Shown: positions 9,042 to 18,054, counted from the first letter of the stretch. The stretch is DNA of 64,000 bases from Candidatus Zhuqueibacterota bacterium (GCA_030950365.1 JAUZRQ010000005.1:1-64000), one strand, 5' to 3'. A program made the numbers and translations. The notes: generated from the letters alone by a model not told the origin.

Positions 9042-10193
9042 CTATTCGACTAAGGTGGTTTTTTCAGCCTCCCTGCCTCGCGAGGGCACGGATTGCTCCT
9101 GTTTCGCCAGCCGCCGAAACAGTTTTTCGTAGGCTTCGGTGATGCGATCCCAGGTATAAAATTTTTCGATGCGTTCCACCGCCCGGCGGCCGGCCGCTTC
9201 GACCTCCTCAGGATGATCGATTAAATATTGCAATTTCTCGGTCAGGTCACCTTCTTTGGTGGCATCGAAAAAGAAGCCGGCATCGCCAAGGACCTCGCGG
9301 TGCTCGGGCACGTCGTTGGCCAGTACGCAATTGCCGTGGCCCATGCCTTCCAGCAGCGCCGGATGCGTGCCGCCCACTTCCGTGGCCTGAATGTACACAT
9401 ACGCGTTCGACTGAAACTCGCGGTAGCCCCGGCCAAACACGTAGCCGGTGAAAATGATCCGCGGGTCCCGCGTGCTTTTGAGCTGCTTGATGTAATCGGT
9501 GGCGTACGGCGCATCGCCCACCATCACCAGTTTCATGTCGGTTTTGACGCTTTCAAACGCACTGACCACCACATGGGGATTGTTTTCCGGCTCGAAACGG
9601 CTCACATACAAGATGTATTTGCGCGGCTCAACGCCGAACTTTTTCAGTACGTCTTTGGTTTCCACCCGGCCCACCGGCGCGCCGTAAGGAATGAACGTAC
9701 TGCGTTTGCCATAGCGATCGAGGTAATACTTCTCAATCTCCCGCGCATCTGTGACGATCTCGTTGGGCAGAAACGTGGCCAGCCGTTCGGATAGTTTATA
9801 AAACGCTTTGCCGAGCGCGTTCCATTTATCGCGTTTCCACTCCAGTCCATCGACATTGAGGGCGACCGGCGTGCCCACCAGACGGGGAATCCATGAAAAA
9901 ATGGCATTGGCGCTGTTGCAGATCAAGATGACATCATAGCGCTCTTTCAGGGCATGCAGCACACAGAGAAACGTGTGCGCCACGGTATCGAAATATTTGT
10001 GCGCGATGGTCGGCAAGATGACCAGCCGCACGCCTTTGTAGTATTCGCCATCGTATTTGATGTTATTGGAGCGGCCATACACGGTGACCTCGTGCCCCAT
10101 GTTGACCAGCCGCGGCGCCAGCTCCTCGGCGAAGGTCTCAAAGCCGCCGTAGTTGGCCGGAATGCCGCGAATGCCCATGATTGCAATTTTCAT
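9042..10193 (-). CDS. GT4 glycosyltransferase with DUF1972 N-terminal domain
   Basis: A 383-aa GT-B glycosyltransferase. The N-terminus MKIAIMGIRGIPANYGGFETFAEEL is the DUF1972 signature found in rhamnosyl- and related transferases of capsule loci; the second half has the GT4 domain with YVSRFEPENNPHVVVSAF and the donor-site motif EVGGTHPALLEGMGHG (EX7E). I place the start at the ATG at 10193, not at an earlier in-frame ATG at 10223, because homology begins at MKIAIMG and an AGGA motif lies a little upstream. It is the first gene downstream of a 301-bp gap with repeat elements. Confidence 0.88.
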   Translation of the reverse strand: MKIAIMGIRGIPANYGGFETFAEELAPRLVNMGHEVTVYGRSNNIKYDGEYYKGVRLVILPTIAHKYFDTVAHTFLCVLHALKERYDVILICNSANAIFSWIPRLVGTPVALNVDGLEWKRDKWNALGKAFYKLSERLATFLPNEIVTDAREIEKYYLDRYGKRSTFIPYGAPVGRVETKDVLKKFGVEPRKYILYVSRFEPENNPHVVVSAFESVKTDMKLVMVGDAPYATDYIKQLKSTRDPRIIFTGYVFGRGYREFQSNAYVYIQATEVGGTHPALLEGMGHGNCVLANDVPEHREVLGDAGFFFDATKEGDLTEKLQYLIDHPEEVEAAGRRAVERIEKFYTWDRITEAYEKLFRRLAKQEQSVPSRGREAEKTTLVE

Positions 10194-10308
10194 CGTCGGT
10201 TCGGTCCTATTTTCGTTCCACATCCCATGCGGTTATCGAGCCATTTCATACACCAGGCACTAGATTTCAAACGTAACTATTCAGTTATTCCCGTTTAATG
10301 AAATCTTG

Positions 10309-10437
10309 CCCGTCATCGCGAGCAGCCGCCGCAAGGCGGATGCGCCTGTCCGATTGCTGGCGGACGGCGATCTCTTTGGAAATATAACAATGAGATCGCG
10401 TCGTCTCCGCCAGCTGGCGGATCCTCGCGATGACGGG
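10309..10437. repeat. 129-bp palindromic (REP/MITE-like) element
   Basis: The element is bounded by a perfect 14-bp inverted repeat, CCCGTCATCGCGAG at 10309-10322 and CTCGCGATGACGGG at 10424-10437. Inside it are further nested palindromes: GCCGCCGCAAGGCGG (10325-10339), TCCGCCAGCTGGCGGA (10406-10421) and the pair GCGATCTC / GAGATCGC (10367-10374, 10392-10399). It resembles the 'GTCATNGCGAG...' dispersed palindromes found between genes in many bacteria. It contains no ORF, so any mobility would need a transposase supplied from elsewhere. Confidence 0.75.
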
Positions 10438-10460
10438 TAGAAGACTGAACAGTTTCCTTC

Positions 10461-10493
10461 AAACGCCAGGCACCTTGAAGGTGCCTGGCGTTT
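10461..10493 (-). terminator. Perfect 16-bp hairpin directly after a stop codon
   Basis: A perfect inverted repeat with 16-bp arms around a single centre base covers 10461-10493; the core arms are GCCAGGCACCTT and AAGGTGCCTGGC. It starts two bases beyond the TAA of the deacetylase gene (stop at 10495-10497). On the minus strand only three T follow the G+C part of the stem, while on the plus strand six T follow, so it could act in both directions as a weak terminator or be a dispersed palindrome used as an mRNA 3' end. Confidence 0.55.
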
Positions 10494-10494
10494 T

Positions 10495-11364
10495 TTAGTT
10501 GATGTCTGGCTTTTCGAATTTTTCAGCGCACAATTGTTTAAGCGATACAAATTCAATCCATTCCTGCGATTTCACAAACTGCAAAAAGTCGATCAGCACC
10601 TGCCATTCCTCCTCGTGGCGCAGCGTCCAATGGTGCAGCATGATACCCACCACACGGGTGAACCGCATCGCCCGGCGAAAGTCGGCGATGAGCCGCGGCA
10701 ACGGTTTCGTGGGCCAATCGGCGAAATAGTCCCGCACCACATCCACCGAGGTCGAAAACTCGGCCACGCGGCCGTGCCTGTCCTCGTGCAAGCTGATTGG
10801 ATAATCGCGAAAGCGCGACCAGCCGCGCATCCGACCGAGATGAATGACCGCAAACTGCAGCCAGTTTTCCGCGAAGCCGGCCGACAGCCCGATAAACTTC
10901 AATTCATTAAGCACCCGGATGGTGTTCTCGTCGTACCGGTTCGACGGCGGCACAAAGATCGGCGTGAACGCCTCGCCTAAAGTCTGTTCGAGAAACGCTT
11001 TGCCGCGGGCAATATCCCAACGCTGTTGCTCATAGCTCCGGCAGGCGCCGAATTCCCGGCAGCCATGATTTTTATGCGTCCAGCCGTGTTGAGTTAGAGT
11101 GATGGCACAATCCCGGGCCACAGGTTTCAGCCAGTCGGCCAGCTTCGGATTCAAAAATACCGGGATCACGCCCAGGTCCAGCGGCAACCGCATTTTTTCG
11201 AACAGCTCCACCAAGCGCTGCAGCCGTTCCGGCACCGGATCACCGCACTGCTGGCCGGGCGCTTCATCGCTCAGCCGCTGCGCCGCGGCATAGGCATCTT
11301 CATCGGTGCCTACATCATCGTTGCGAAAGAACACGCGGATCGGGTTTTGACCGGGAGTTTTCAT
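10495..11364 (-). CDS. Polysaccharide deacetylase-like protein (NodB fold)
   Basis: A 289-aa protein with the NodB-type (beta/alpha) deacetylase motifs: RNDDVG near residue 14 gives the catalytic and metal-binding Asp pair, and LTQHGWTHKNHG gives the HxxxH metal ligands. A later stretch VPPSNRYDENT fits the third motif. No signal peptide or membrane helix is visible, which suggests action in the cytoplasm or on a lipid-linked intermediate. The open frame extends upstream to 11577, but the start at 11364 is chosen because its ATGA overlaps the stop of the upstream GT2 and the earlier part has no family resemblance. It may remove acetyl groups from an N-acetylhexosamine. Confidence 0.78.
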   Translation of the reverse strand: MKTPGQNPIRVFFRNDDVGTDEDAYAAAQRLSDEAPGQQCGDPVPERLQRLVELFEKMRLPLDLGVIPVFLNPKLADWLKPVARDCAITLTQHGWTHKNHGCREFGACRSYEQQRWDIARGKAFLEQTLGEAFTPIFVPPSNRYDENTIRVLNELKFIGLSAGFAENWLQFAVIHLGRMRGWSRFRDYPISLHEDRHGRVAEFSTSVDVVRDYFADWPTKPLPRLIADFRRAMRFTRVVGIMLHHWTLRHEEEWQVLIDFLQFVKSQEWIEFVSLKQLCAEKFEKPDIN

Positions 11365-12317
11365 TTCGCCGTCGTCCGCTTTCTGGGTTCGGAATTCACG
11401 CCGTACCATTCCGGAATCGGCCTGTCCTGTATGCCCTTCATAAAGCCATAGCTCCAGTAAATGCTGGCCAGAAAATACAGCGGCATGACGCTGAGAAACT
11501 TGACGTATTCCCACACGCTGGCCTTCACGATGCGCATCGAGGCGCGCAACCAGCGGATCGCCGGCAAAAACACGCACAGCCCGCGCCAGCGCAGCAGCAT
11601 GCGGCCGTAAAGGTTGCTCTCGCGCCGCGCCCGGCCGGAATACCAGCCCAGCACCACCTGGTGCCGCAGCATGGGCAGCAGCGCCGTTCGGTTGATGTGC
11701 GTCACCCGCACAAGCGGATCGAACAAAATCTTTTCGCCGCGCTGAACCAGTTCCCAGGCCAGCAGCGTATCTTCCGAAGCCACAAAATCGTTATAATACA
11801 CGCCGTGCCGTTCAAAGACTGATTTTCTGATCCCCAGATTCCCGCCCAAAAATATCTGCGAGAACCGCCGGCGGCTGCCGGGCAAAAATTCGTTGAATTC
11901 GATATAAAAGGCGGTCGTGCCGACCGGGTTCCATGGCGTGCCATTTTTCAGCGCGCCGTACACGATATTGACCCCGTGCTCCTCCATACTGCGCACGATC
12001 TGATCCAGCCAGTCGGGATCAGCCATGCAATCGGAATCGATGAAGGCCAACAGCTCGCCGCGCGCCCGGCGGATGCCCAGATTCCGCGCCGCGCCCGGCG
12101 GGGTTTTCTTTGCCAATTTGATAAGCTGCACCTCGGGAAATTCCGCGCGCACGATATCGGCCGTGGCATCATTGCCGCTATCAACCACAAACGTTTCATA
12201 CGTGCGCGCCGTCTGCAATTCCCGCAAACTCTGCAGGCATCGCCGGATTGTCTTTGCCGAGTTGTAGCTCGCGATGACAATGCTGGCGAACGGGGTCTCA
12301 TCCTTGAGGTATGGCAT
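11361..12317 (-). CDS. GT2 family glycosyltransferase
   Basis: A 318-aa GT-A transferase. It opens with FASIVIASYNSAKTIRRCLQSL and has VVDSGNDATADIV, the DXD as FIDSDCMADPDW near residue 115, and the acceptor-side ED motif in ASEDTLLAWELVQRG. A hydrophobic C-terminal segment (SVMPLYFLASIYWSYGFM) may bind the membrane. It is a clear paralogue of the GT2 at 13927-14901: both share IEFNE, the SEDTL...W stretch and an HINR/HMNR motif followed by LRHQ/FRHQ. The two flank the Wzx-type flippase and may add consecutive residues of the repeat unit. Confidence 0.88.
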   Translation of the reverse strand: MPYLKDETPFASIVIASYNSAKTIRRCLQSLRELQTARTYETFVVDSGNDATADIVRAEFPEVQLIKLAKKTPPGAARNLGIRRARGELLAFIDSDCMADPDWLDQIVRSMEEHGVNIVYGALKNGTPWNPVGTTAFYIEFNEFLPGSRRRFSQIFLGGNLGIRKSVFERHGVYYNDFVASEDTLLAWELVQRGEKILFDPLVRVTHINRTALLPMLRHQVVLGWYSGRARRESNLYGRMLLRWRGLCVFLPAIRWLRASMRIVKASVWEYVKFLSVMPLYFLASIYWSYGFMKGIQDRPIPEWYGVNSEPRKRTTAK

Positions 12318-12414
12318 TCAGCAATCCCACGATGCAAATCGGTCCCGGCAGCCAAGAACACCCGGGAAACGGTGAACGACTTTGCTGCAGTCCTTGATGG
12401 TTTGCCACGTCCTG

Positions 12415-13869
12415 TTATCGCGTTGCGGAGGCCCCGGCCCGCGCCGAGGCACCGGCAAAAATGTGCTTCACAACCTGCCAGTCGCTGGCATTCAATTCCC
12501 GTACCAGGATCAGCGCCAGGAAATACACGGCGGTGAAACCAGCGGCTTTGAGCAGCACGCCGACTGCATACACATTCCAGGGCAGCGTGGCCAGGTAGGC
12601 CAGCAAACAGGCCGCGCTGATCCGCAACAGGCTGAACAGATTCAGTCCGGCATGAAACCGCCGAAAGATGTAGATTCCGCCGCCGACCATGCCAACGGCC
12701 GATGCCAGTCCGGTGGCCATGGCCGCACCCACGGCGCCGTACCGCGGCACCCAGATCAGGTTCGCTGCGAGATCCACGATGCCCGCTCCGGCAGCGATCC
12801 ACAGCGCCAGACCGGGCTTTTTATCGGCGTTCAAAATGGTCGTGGCGATGTAAAACAGCGTGTACATGACCAGCGCCAGGGTGAGCACCGGCAGGATGCG
12901 CGCCGCCGGCAGGTACGTATCCGAGTAGAGCAGCCGGATCAGCGGCCCGGCATTCTGGCTGATAAACACCACCGTTGGCACCAGCAGAAAGAACAGAAAG
13001 CGCATCACCTGGCGAATCTGCTGCCGCGCCCGCTCGTGTTCGTTCTGGGCGATGGCGCGCGACAGCGTGGGCAGCAGGGTGAACGACAGCCCGATGAAGA
13101 TGAAATACGGAATCCGCGCCAGGGTGCCGGCCACGTGGTAAAAGCCCACGTCGGCATCGGTCAAATACTTTTTCACAAAGGCGATGTCCAGATACAACAG
13201 CAAATTCATGATGATCGTGTACACGATGATGGGCCGGGCGTAAGCCAGCAGCGTGCCGCGCTCGATGGCCGGACGGCTGTCATGCGCATTGAACTGCGTT
13301 TGCCAGAAGCGCAGTCCGATGAGCACGCCAACCAGCGATCCCAGCCAGTTGCCGATGAGCGCGCCTTTGACGTCCATGCCCAGCACCACCAGCGCCACCA
13401 CCGCCGCCAGTTTGCCCAGCGCATAAGCCGTGGTGGTGAGGGCCTGCCAGGCAAATTTGCGCCGCCCGCTGAGTATGCCCACGAACAGCCAGTACAGGCC
13501 GTAAATCACGATATCGATGGACGCAATCCAGAAAAAGACCGTCAGGCGGTCGTCGCGAAAGAAGCGGGCAAACACCGGTGCCAACGCCAGAAACAGCGCC
13601 CAAACGATCAGGCAGTACAGGCCCTGCAGCTTCACGCCCTGTTTGACGATCGAACGCGCGTCGTATTTGGCCTCCGGTAAAAAATGCTGCATGGCCGTGG
13701 GCACGCCGTTTATGACAAAGAGCTCCACCCAAACAAGAATGGCCAGAATGATGCCGAACAGCCCGAGTTCTTCCGGGCCCAGTCGTCGTGCCAGAAAGAT
13801 GTTCATCGCATAGCCCGATGCCATGAACACCATCTGGCCCATCATCAACAGCAGTGTGCCTCTGGCCAT
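12415..13869 (-). CDS. Wzx-type oligosaccharide flippase (MOP superfamily)
   Basis: A 484-aa membrane protein with about 14 predicted helices, the standard size and topology of polysaccharide-biosynthesis flippases. The N-terminus ARGTLLLMMGQMVFMASGYAMNIFLARRLGPEELGLFG is characteristic of the family (gene product moves undecaprenyl-PP-linked repeat units across the inner membrane). Another conserved segment is LPTLSRAIAQNEHERARQQ near the middle. The start has AGGA six bases upstream. It sits between two paralogous GT2 genes and supports a Wzx/Wzy-dependent rather than an ABC-transporter-dependent route for this locus. Confidence 0.9.
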   Translation of the reverse strand: MARGTLLLMMGQMVFMASGYAMNIFLARRLGPEELGLFGIILAILVWVELFVINGVPTAMQHFLPEAKYDARSIVKQGVKLQGLYCLIVWALFLALAPVFARFFRDDRLTVFFWIASIDIVIYGLYWLFVGILSGRRKFAWQALTTTAYALGKLAAVVALVVLGMDVKGALIGNWLGSLVGVLIGLRFWQTQFNAHDSRPAIERGTLLAYARPIIVYTIIMNLLLYLDIAFVKKYLTDADVGFYHVAGTLARIPYFIFIGLSFTLLPTLSRAIAQNEHERARQQIRQVMRFLFFLLVPTVVFISQNAGPLIRLLYSDTYLPAARILPVLTLALVMYTLFYIATTILNADKKPGLALWIAAGAGIVDLAANLIWVPRYGAVGAAMATGLASAVGMVGGGIYIFRRFHAGLNLFSLLRISAACLLAYLATLPWNVYAVGVLLKAAGFTAVYFLALILVRELNASDWQVVKHIFAGASARAGASATR

Positions 13870-13926
13870 TGCGATCCTGCCTTCCTTAGCGATGATTCAT
13901 CCGGCGGCGCTTTCCAAAGAGCGCGT

Positions 13927-14901
13927 TCATAGCGACTGCACGACCCGGGTATCCACTTCCTGCGCTTTATCGTTTGCAGGTGGCTGGAACGCGCCGCGGT
14001 CGTAATTCAGCGGCTTTCTGGAATTGAATCCCACGGCCCAGGCGGTCACCGCCGCCAGGTACAGCGGCGTGGTGAGCAGGAAAATGCCCAGCTTCGGGAG
14101 GTCTTTCCGCGCCAGCCGCGAAAAGGCGCGTACCCAGCGTGCAAACGGCAGCAAAAACGCCACCCTCGGTATCCGTGCGAACACATTGCCGGGCAAATCT
14201 TCGGTGCGCCGCGCTTCCGCCGACCACCGCCCCAGATTGTACTGGTGCCGGAACAGCTTTTTCAAATCCACGCGGTTCATGTGAATGACGCAGATTTTGG
14301 GATTGAAATAAATTTTGCCGCCCTTCTGAATCATGCGCCAGTTTTTTAGCGTGTCCTCCGAACCCAGGAAATCCGGATAATATTCTTCGAACTGCTCGTA
14401 GGTTTCTTTTTTATACACCAGATTGGCGCTCGGAATGTTAGTGACATATCCGGCCGGGGTGGTTTCGGTCCATTCGTTGAATTCAATCAGGTGATTCACC
14501 CACGCCGGGATCATCCACGGATAGCCGTTGATGATGCTGCCACCCACTGCGTCGGCTTCGACGCGGTCAAACGTCGCCACAATGTTTTCGATCCAATCCG
14601 GCTTCGGCTTGCAGTCGGTATCGGTGAAGGCAATATACCGCCCCCGGGCCTCGTGGATGCCGTAGTTACGCGCCGTGCCCGGAAAGGTCTGCTGCGACAG
14701 ATGAATAAATTTGACCTCGGGATATTCGTTGCGTACGATTTCCGGCGTCCGGTCGGTGGAGCTATCCACCACGATCACTTCGAAGGGGATATCGGTTTTC
14801 TGTTCACGCAGAGCATCAAGTGGAATGCGAATGACATTCTCCGAATTGTAGCTCGGAATCACGACCGAAACCAGCGGCTGTTCTGCTCTGTTTTCCGACA
14901 T
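13927..14901 (-). CDS. GT2 family glycosyltransferase
   Basis: A 324-aa GT-A transferase: VSVVIPSYNSENVIRIPLDAL, then VVDSSTDRTPEIV, the DXD as FTDTDCKPKPDW near residue 95, and the acceptor motif GSEDTLKNWRMIQKGG. A hydrophobic segment at about residues 275 to 295 suggests membrane contact. It is paralogous to the GT2 at 11361-12317 across nearly the full length. The nucleotide-sugar and linkage are not predictable. The gene is 36 bases downstream of the epimerase at 14938-15951 and is probably in the same transcript. Confidence 0.88.
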   Translation of the reverse strand: MSENRAEQPLVSVVIPSYNSENVIRIPLDALREQKTDIPFEVIVVDSSTDRTPEIVRNEYPEVKFIHLSQQTFPGTARNYGIHEARGRYIAFTDTDCKPKPDWIENIVATFDRVEADAVGGSIINGYPWMIPAWVNHLIEFNEWTETTPAGYVTNIPSANLVYKKETYEQFEEYYPDFLGSEDTLKNWRMIQKGGKIYFNPKICVIHMNRVDLKKLFRHQYNLGRWSAEARRTEDLPGNVFARIPRVAFLLPFARWVRAFSRLARKDLPKLGIFLLTTPLYLAAVTAWAVGFNSRKPLNYDRGAFQPPANDKAQEVDTRVVQSL

Positions 14902-14937
14902 GATCGCTTCACACGTCCTGTTTTTGGGTCCTTTAGG

Positions 14938-15951
14938 TCAATTGGTCTTTTTCAAATAGTCCGACAGGTGCTCGCGGTAAAACGCCACCGTGCGCTCGAT
15001 TCCGGAGCGCAAATCGTATTTGGGCGTCCAGCCCAGTTTTTCCTGAATTTTTTTGTACGTCACCACAAAGCGCTTGATATCGATACGCTCGCGGGTTTCC
15101 GGGAAGGGCACGTGCACGATCTCACCCTTGCCCACCGCGCGAACGATTTCTTTCACCATGTCCAGAAACACGGTTTCCACGCCGGAGCCGACGAAGAAAA
15201 TTTCGTTGTTGGCGGCATCGGAAATGCCGGCGCGCAGGAACGCATCCACCACATCGGCAATATACACGTAATCGCGCGTCTGCGAGCCATCGCCGTACAC
15301 CGTGATCGGCTTGTCGGTCATGGCGTTGGCGATGAACCAGTTGAGGATGCCGTAAAAGCCGTTGTGCATCTGGCAGCGCTCGCCGTACACGTTGTTCAGC
15401 CGCAGAGACACCACCGGCATACCGTACACATGGCTGTACAAAAACAGGTACTTCTCCGCCGCCAGCTTGTTGATGCCATATACATCGGTCGGCTCGCAGG
15501 GATGGTTCTCATCCACCGGCAAATACTGCGGCTCGCCGATCTGCCCGCGCGAACCGGCATACACGATTTTGGCAGTTGGATTCCAGCGCCGGCAAATTTC
15601 CAGCAAATTCAGCGTGCCGTTGCAGTTGATATCCGTATCCAGCTTCGGGGTCTCCATGGAGATTTCGCGCCCCACCTGCGCGGCCATGTGGTAAATCAGG
15701 TCCTTGCCTTCGACCACCTCTTTCAGCGCATCAAAGTCGCGAACATCGCCTTTGATGAACGTCACCCGGTCTTCGATCTGGCGGATGTTGGCCGGATTCC
15801 AGCCGTACGGATCGATGCAGGCGTCGAACAGGGTGACATTGGCCTTGTATTTGACCAGTTTGTGGGCAATGTTGCTGCCGATGAATCCCAGGCCGCCGGT
15901 AATCAGCACATTTTTGCCGGTAAATGCGGAGAAATCAATGTCGTGACTCAT
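14938..15951 (-). CDS. NAD-dependent nucleotide-sugar epimerase/dehydratase (extended SDR)
   Basis: A 337-aa extended short-chain dehydrogenase acting on a nucleotide sugar. The Rossmann motif is NVLITGGLGFIGSNIAHKL (about residues 14 to 32), the catalytic YxxxK is YGINK near residue 160, and TVYGDGSQTRDYVYIADVV is the usual substrate-domain motif. The context suggests it provides a precursor for the polysaccharide, but whether it is a 4-epimerase or a dehydratase is open. Its ATG lies within the end of the upstream GT4 gene (17-base overlap); a GAGGA about eight bases upstream supports this start. Confidence 0.88.
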   Translation of the reverse strand: MSHDIDFSAFTGKNVLITGGLGFIGSNIAHKLVKYKANVTLFDACIDPYGWNPANIRQIEDRVTFIKGDVRDFDALKEVVEGKDLIYHMAAQVGREISMETPKLDTDINCNGTLNLLEICRRWNPTAKIVYAGSRGQIGEPQYLPVDENHPCEPTDVYGINKLAAEKYLFLYSHVYGMPVVSLRLNNVYGERCQMHNGFYGILNWFIANAMTDKPITVYGDGSQTRDYVYIADVVDAFLRAGISDAANNEIFFVGSGVETVFLDMVKEIVRAVGKGEIVHVPFPETRERIDIKRFVVTYKKIQEKLGWTPKYDLRSGIERTVAFYREHLSDYLKKTN

Positions 15952-17020
15952 GAAGCATGTCCTCGATGATTCGTTTCAACCGATTTCGAAAAACCTCTTG
16001 CGTGCAATGTCGTTTGAAAGCCCGGTGTCCGTTTTCGCCGATCTTGCGCCGCAATTCGGCATCCTTTTTCAATTTCAAAATGGCTTCGGCGAGCGCGTCG
16101 GGATTGGCCCGCTCGATCAAAAGCGCGCTCTCGCCATCTTTGACCAGCTCCTGCACGGGCTCGTTTTTGGCCGAGATCAGCGGCCGCGCCACCGCCAGCG
16201 ATTCCACCACTTTGTTGGTGAGCACGCGCAAGGTGCGCGGATTCTCGCCAAAAATGCCAAGGCACACGTCGGCGCGCGACATGTAATCCGCCAGCGCCTC
16301 ATACTTCACGCGGTCGATGAACGTGATGTTGTCCACGCCGAGCTCTTCGGCCAGCTTGCGATCGCGCTCGTAAGTGATCCCGGTGCCGATAATCTGGAAC
16401 TTCACGCCCTGATCTTTGAGCTTGTGCGCCGCACGGATGATGTACTGCACGCCATGAAACGGCGCGTATTCGCCGTGGAAATGCACCAGAAACTCGCCGT
16501 TCTTGTTCTGCACCGGCTTCGGATGAATCAGCGAGTCGTCCACGGCCAAAAAGATGCGCTCAAATTTCTCCGGATCCAGCTTGAATTTTTTGCAATAGTC
16601 GTAGATATGATCCTGCGTTTCGAGAATGATCCGGTTGGCCATGTGCATGCTGATGGTGTCCGACAGCCAGTAGAGAAACGCCTTGAGCGAACGCGGTTTC
16701 GCCTTGCCGCGGTCGTGCACCATGGTATCGTATGTGGAGATGTACACATCGTACAGGATCGGCTTGCGCGGGAAGCGCGTGAACAGCCAGACGAACGGCA
16801 TCAGCAACTGGCCGTAAAAGCCGACGATCACCAGGTCCGGCCATTTGCGCCAGCGCCACATGGCGGCAATCAGTTTCGGATAGTGTTTGAACGACCGGTC
16901 GGGCGGCAGAATGGTTTTCAGCGTATAGCCGCTTGCCTCGAGCGCCCGGATCACGTTGTGTGTTCGCGAATAATTCGCCTCCCGTCCGGCGATGTAAAGG
17001 ATTTTGCTTCCTGCAGGCAT
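15935..17020 (-). CDS. GT4 family glycosyltransferase
   Basis: A 361-aa GT-B protein. The N-terminal domain has YIAGREANYSRTHNVIRAL; the C-terminal donor domain shows FHGEYAPFHGVQYIIRAAHKL, IIGTGITYERDRKLAEELG and the acidic donor motif as NKVVESLAVARPLIS. The central hydrophobic stretch (LVIVGFYGQLLMPFVWLFTRF) is likely the membrane-docking face common in polyprenyl-linked transferases. Donor and acceptor are not known. It ends inside the start of the epimerase gene and begins eight bases after the GT2 at 17029, so it is inside one operon. Confidence 0.86.
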   Translation of the reverse strand: MPAGSKILYIAGREANYSRTHNVIRALEASGYTLKTILPPDRSFKHYPKLIAAMWRWRKWPDLVIVGFYGQLLMPFVWLFTRFPRKPILYDVYISTYDTMVHDRGKAKPRSLKAFLYWLSDTISMHMANRIILETQDHIYDYCKKFKLDPEKFERIFLAVDDSLIHPKPVQNKNGEFLVHFHGEYAPFHGVQYIIRAAHKLKDQGVKFQIIGTGITYERDRKLAEELGVDNITFIDRVKYEALADYMSRADVCLGIFGENPRTLRVLTNKVVESLAVARPLISAKNEPVQELVKDGESALLIERANPDALAEAILKLKKDAELRRKIGENGHRAFKRHCTQEVFRNRLKRIIEDMLHESRH

Positions 17021-17028
17021 ATCGTTCC

Positions 17029-18054
17029 TTAGCTCGCCCTGGTTTTTCGGGTCCGCGGTTTCGAAGCCTTCTTCTTGCGCGCGTTGCCGTTCTGCATGCC
17101 GTGCAAATCGAGCAGGCTCAGCTCGAGTTTCTTCACGCGGTACAGCGTGTCTTCGGTCAGCCGCCGGTGGCCGGCGATCAGGTCCGCCAGCACGCCCAGC
17201 ACGCCGATCTGAAAGCCGAGCAACATGAGTACAGCGCTCAGGATCAACGACTGGATGTGGCCGGCGCCGCCATCGATGAAGAAGTAGAAGTACAGAAATC
17301 GCACCGAGATCAGAAATCCCATAAAAAACACCAGACCGCCGACGAGGGAAAACACGCGCAGCGGCTCGTACATGGTGTAAATGCGGAAGATGGTGCCGAT
17401 ACTGCGCTTCAAATAGGCCGGAATGCTGCCGAACAGCCGCGACTCGCGCAGCTTATCGTTGGTTTCCACGGGCACATGCGTCACGGCAATGTTGTTTTTG
17501 CCGGCCTGAATAATGGTTTCCAGGGTGTATGTGAATTTCGAAATCACATTCAGCCGTAGGGCCGCCTCGCGGCTGTATGCGCGGAAGCCGCTGGTGGCAT
17601 CCGGCACATCGGTGCCAGAGACCTGCCGCACCACCCAGGAACCCAACTTTTGCAGTTTTTTCTTCAGCGGCGAAAAATGCGGTACGTTATCCACCTGCCG
17701 GTCGCCGATCACCATATCGGCCTTGCCTTCGAGAATCGGATTGATGAGCTCGGCGATGTATTTACCCTTGTACTGATTGTCGCCGTCGGTGTTGACAATG
17801 ATGTCCGCGCCCAGCTTAAGGCAGGCGTCGATGCCGGTCATAAACGCTTCGGCCAGCCCCTTGCGGTTGGTCAGCCGCACGATGTGATTCACGCCGTGCT
17901 CGCGCGCCACTTCCACCGTGCGATCGGTGCTGCCGTCATCGATCACCAGGGTTTCGATCACATCCACGCCCGGGATGCTTTTGGGCAAATCCGCAAGGGT
18001 TATCGGCAGCGTCTTTTCCTCATTCAGGCAGGGAATTTGGATAATGAGTTTCAC
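17029..18054 (-). CDS. GT2 with C-terminal membrane helices and basic tail
   Basis: A 341-aa polyprenyl-phosphate GT2. It has IIQIPCLNEEKTLPITL, VIDDGSTDRTVEVA, an intact DXD in IIVNTDGDNQYKGKY near residue 92 and the TSGFRAYSREA motif. Two membrane helices follow at about residues 240 to 300 (VFSLVGGLVFFMGFLISVRFL and LILSAVLMLLGFQIGVLGVLA). The last 20 residues are rich in Lys and Arg (KKKASKPRTRKTRAS). The start overlaps the upstream GT2 stop by ATGA. It is the third of three adjacent DPM1/GtrB-like genes; it keeps all catalytic residues. Confidence 0.87.
   Translation of the reverse strand: MKLIIQIPCLNEEKTLPITLADLPKSIPGVDVIETLVIDDGSTDRTVEVAREHGVNHIVRLTNRKGLAEAFMTGIDACLKLGADIIVNTDGDNQYKGKYIAELINPILEGKADMVIGDRQVDNVPHFSPLKKKLQKLGSWVVRQVSGTDVPDATSGFRAYSREAALRLNVISKFTYTLETIIQAGKNNIAVTHVPVETNDKLRESRLFGSIPAYLKRSIGTIFRIYTMYEPLRVFSLVGGLVFFMGFLISVRFLYFYFFIDGGAGHIQSLILSAVLMLLGFQIGVLGVLADLIAGHRRLTEDTLYRVKKLELSLLDLHGMQNGNARKKKASKPRTRKTRAS

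Noticed and set aside
12382-13680. A 432-codon open frame on the plus strand
   Set aside because: Antisense to the Wzx-type flippase; composition rich in Gln, Arg and His with no recognisable domain.
14491-15969. A 492-codon open frame on the plus strand
   Set aside because: It is fully antisense to the GT2 and epimerase genes, which have clear family motifs; the plus-strand product has the His/Arg/Gln-rich composition of a shadow frame in high-GC DNA.
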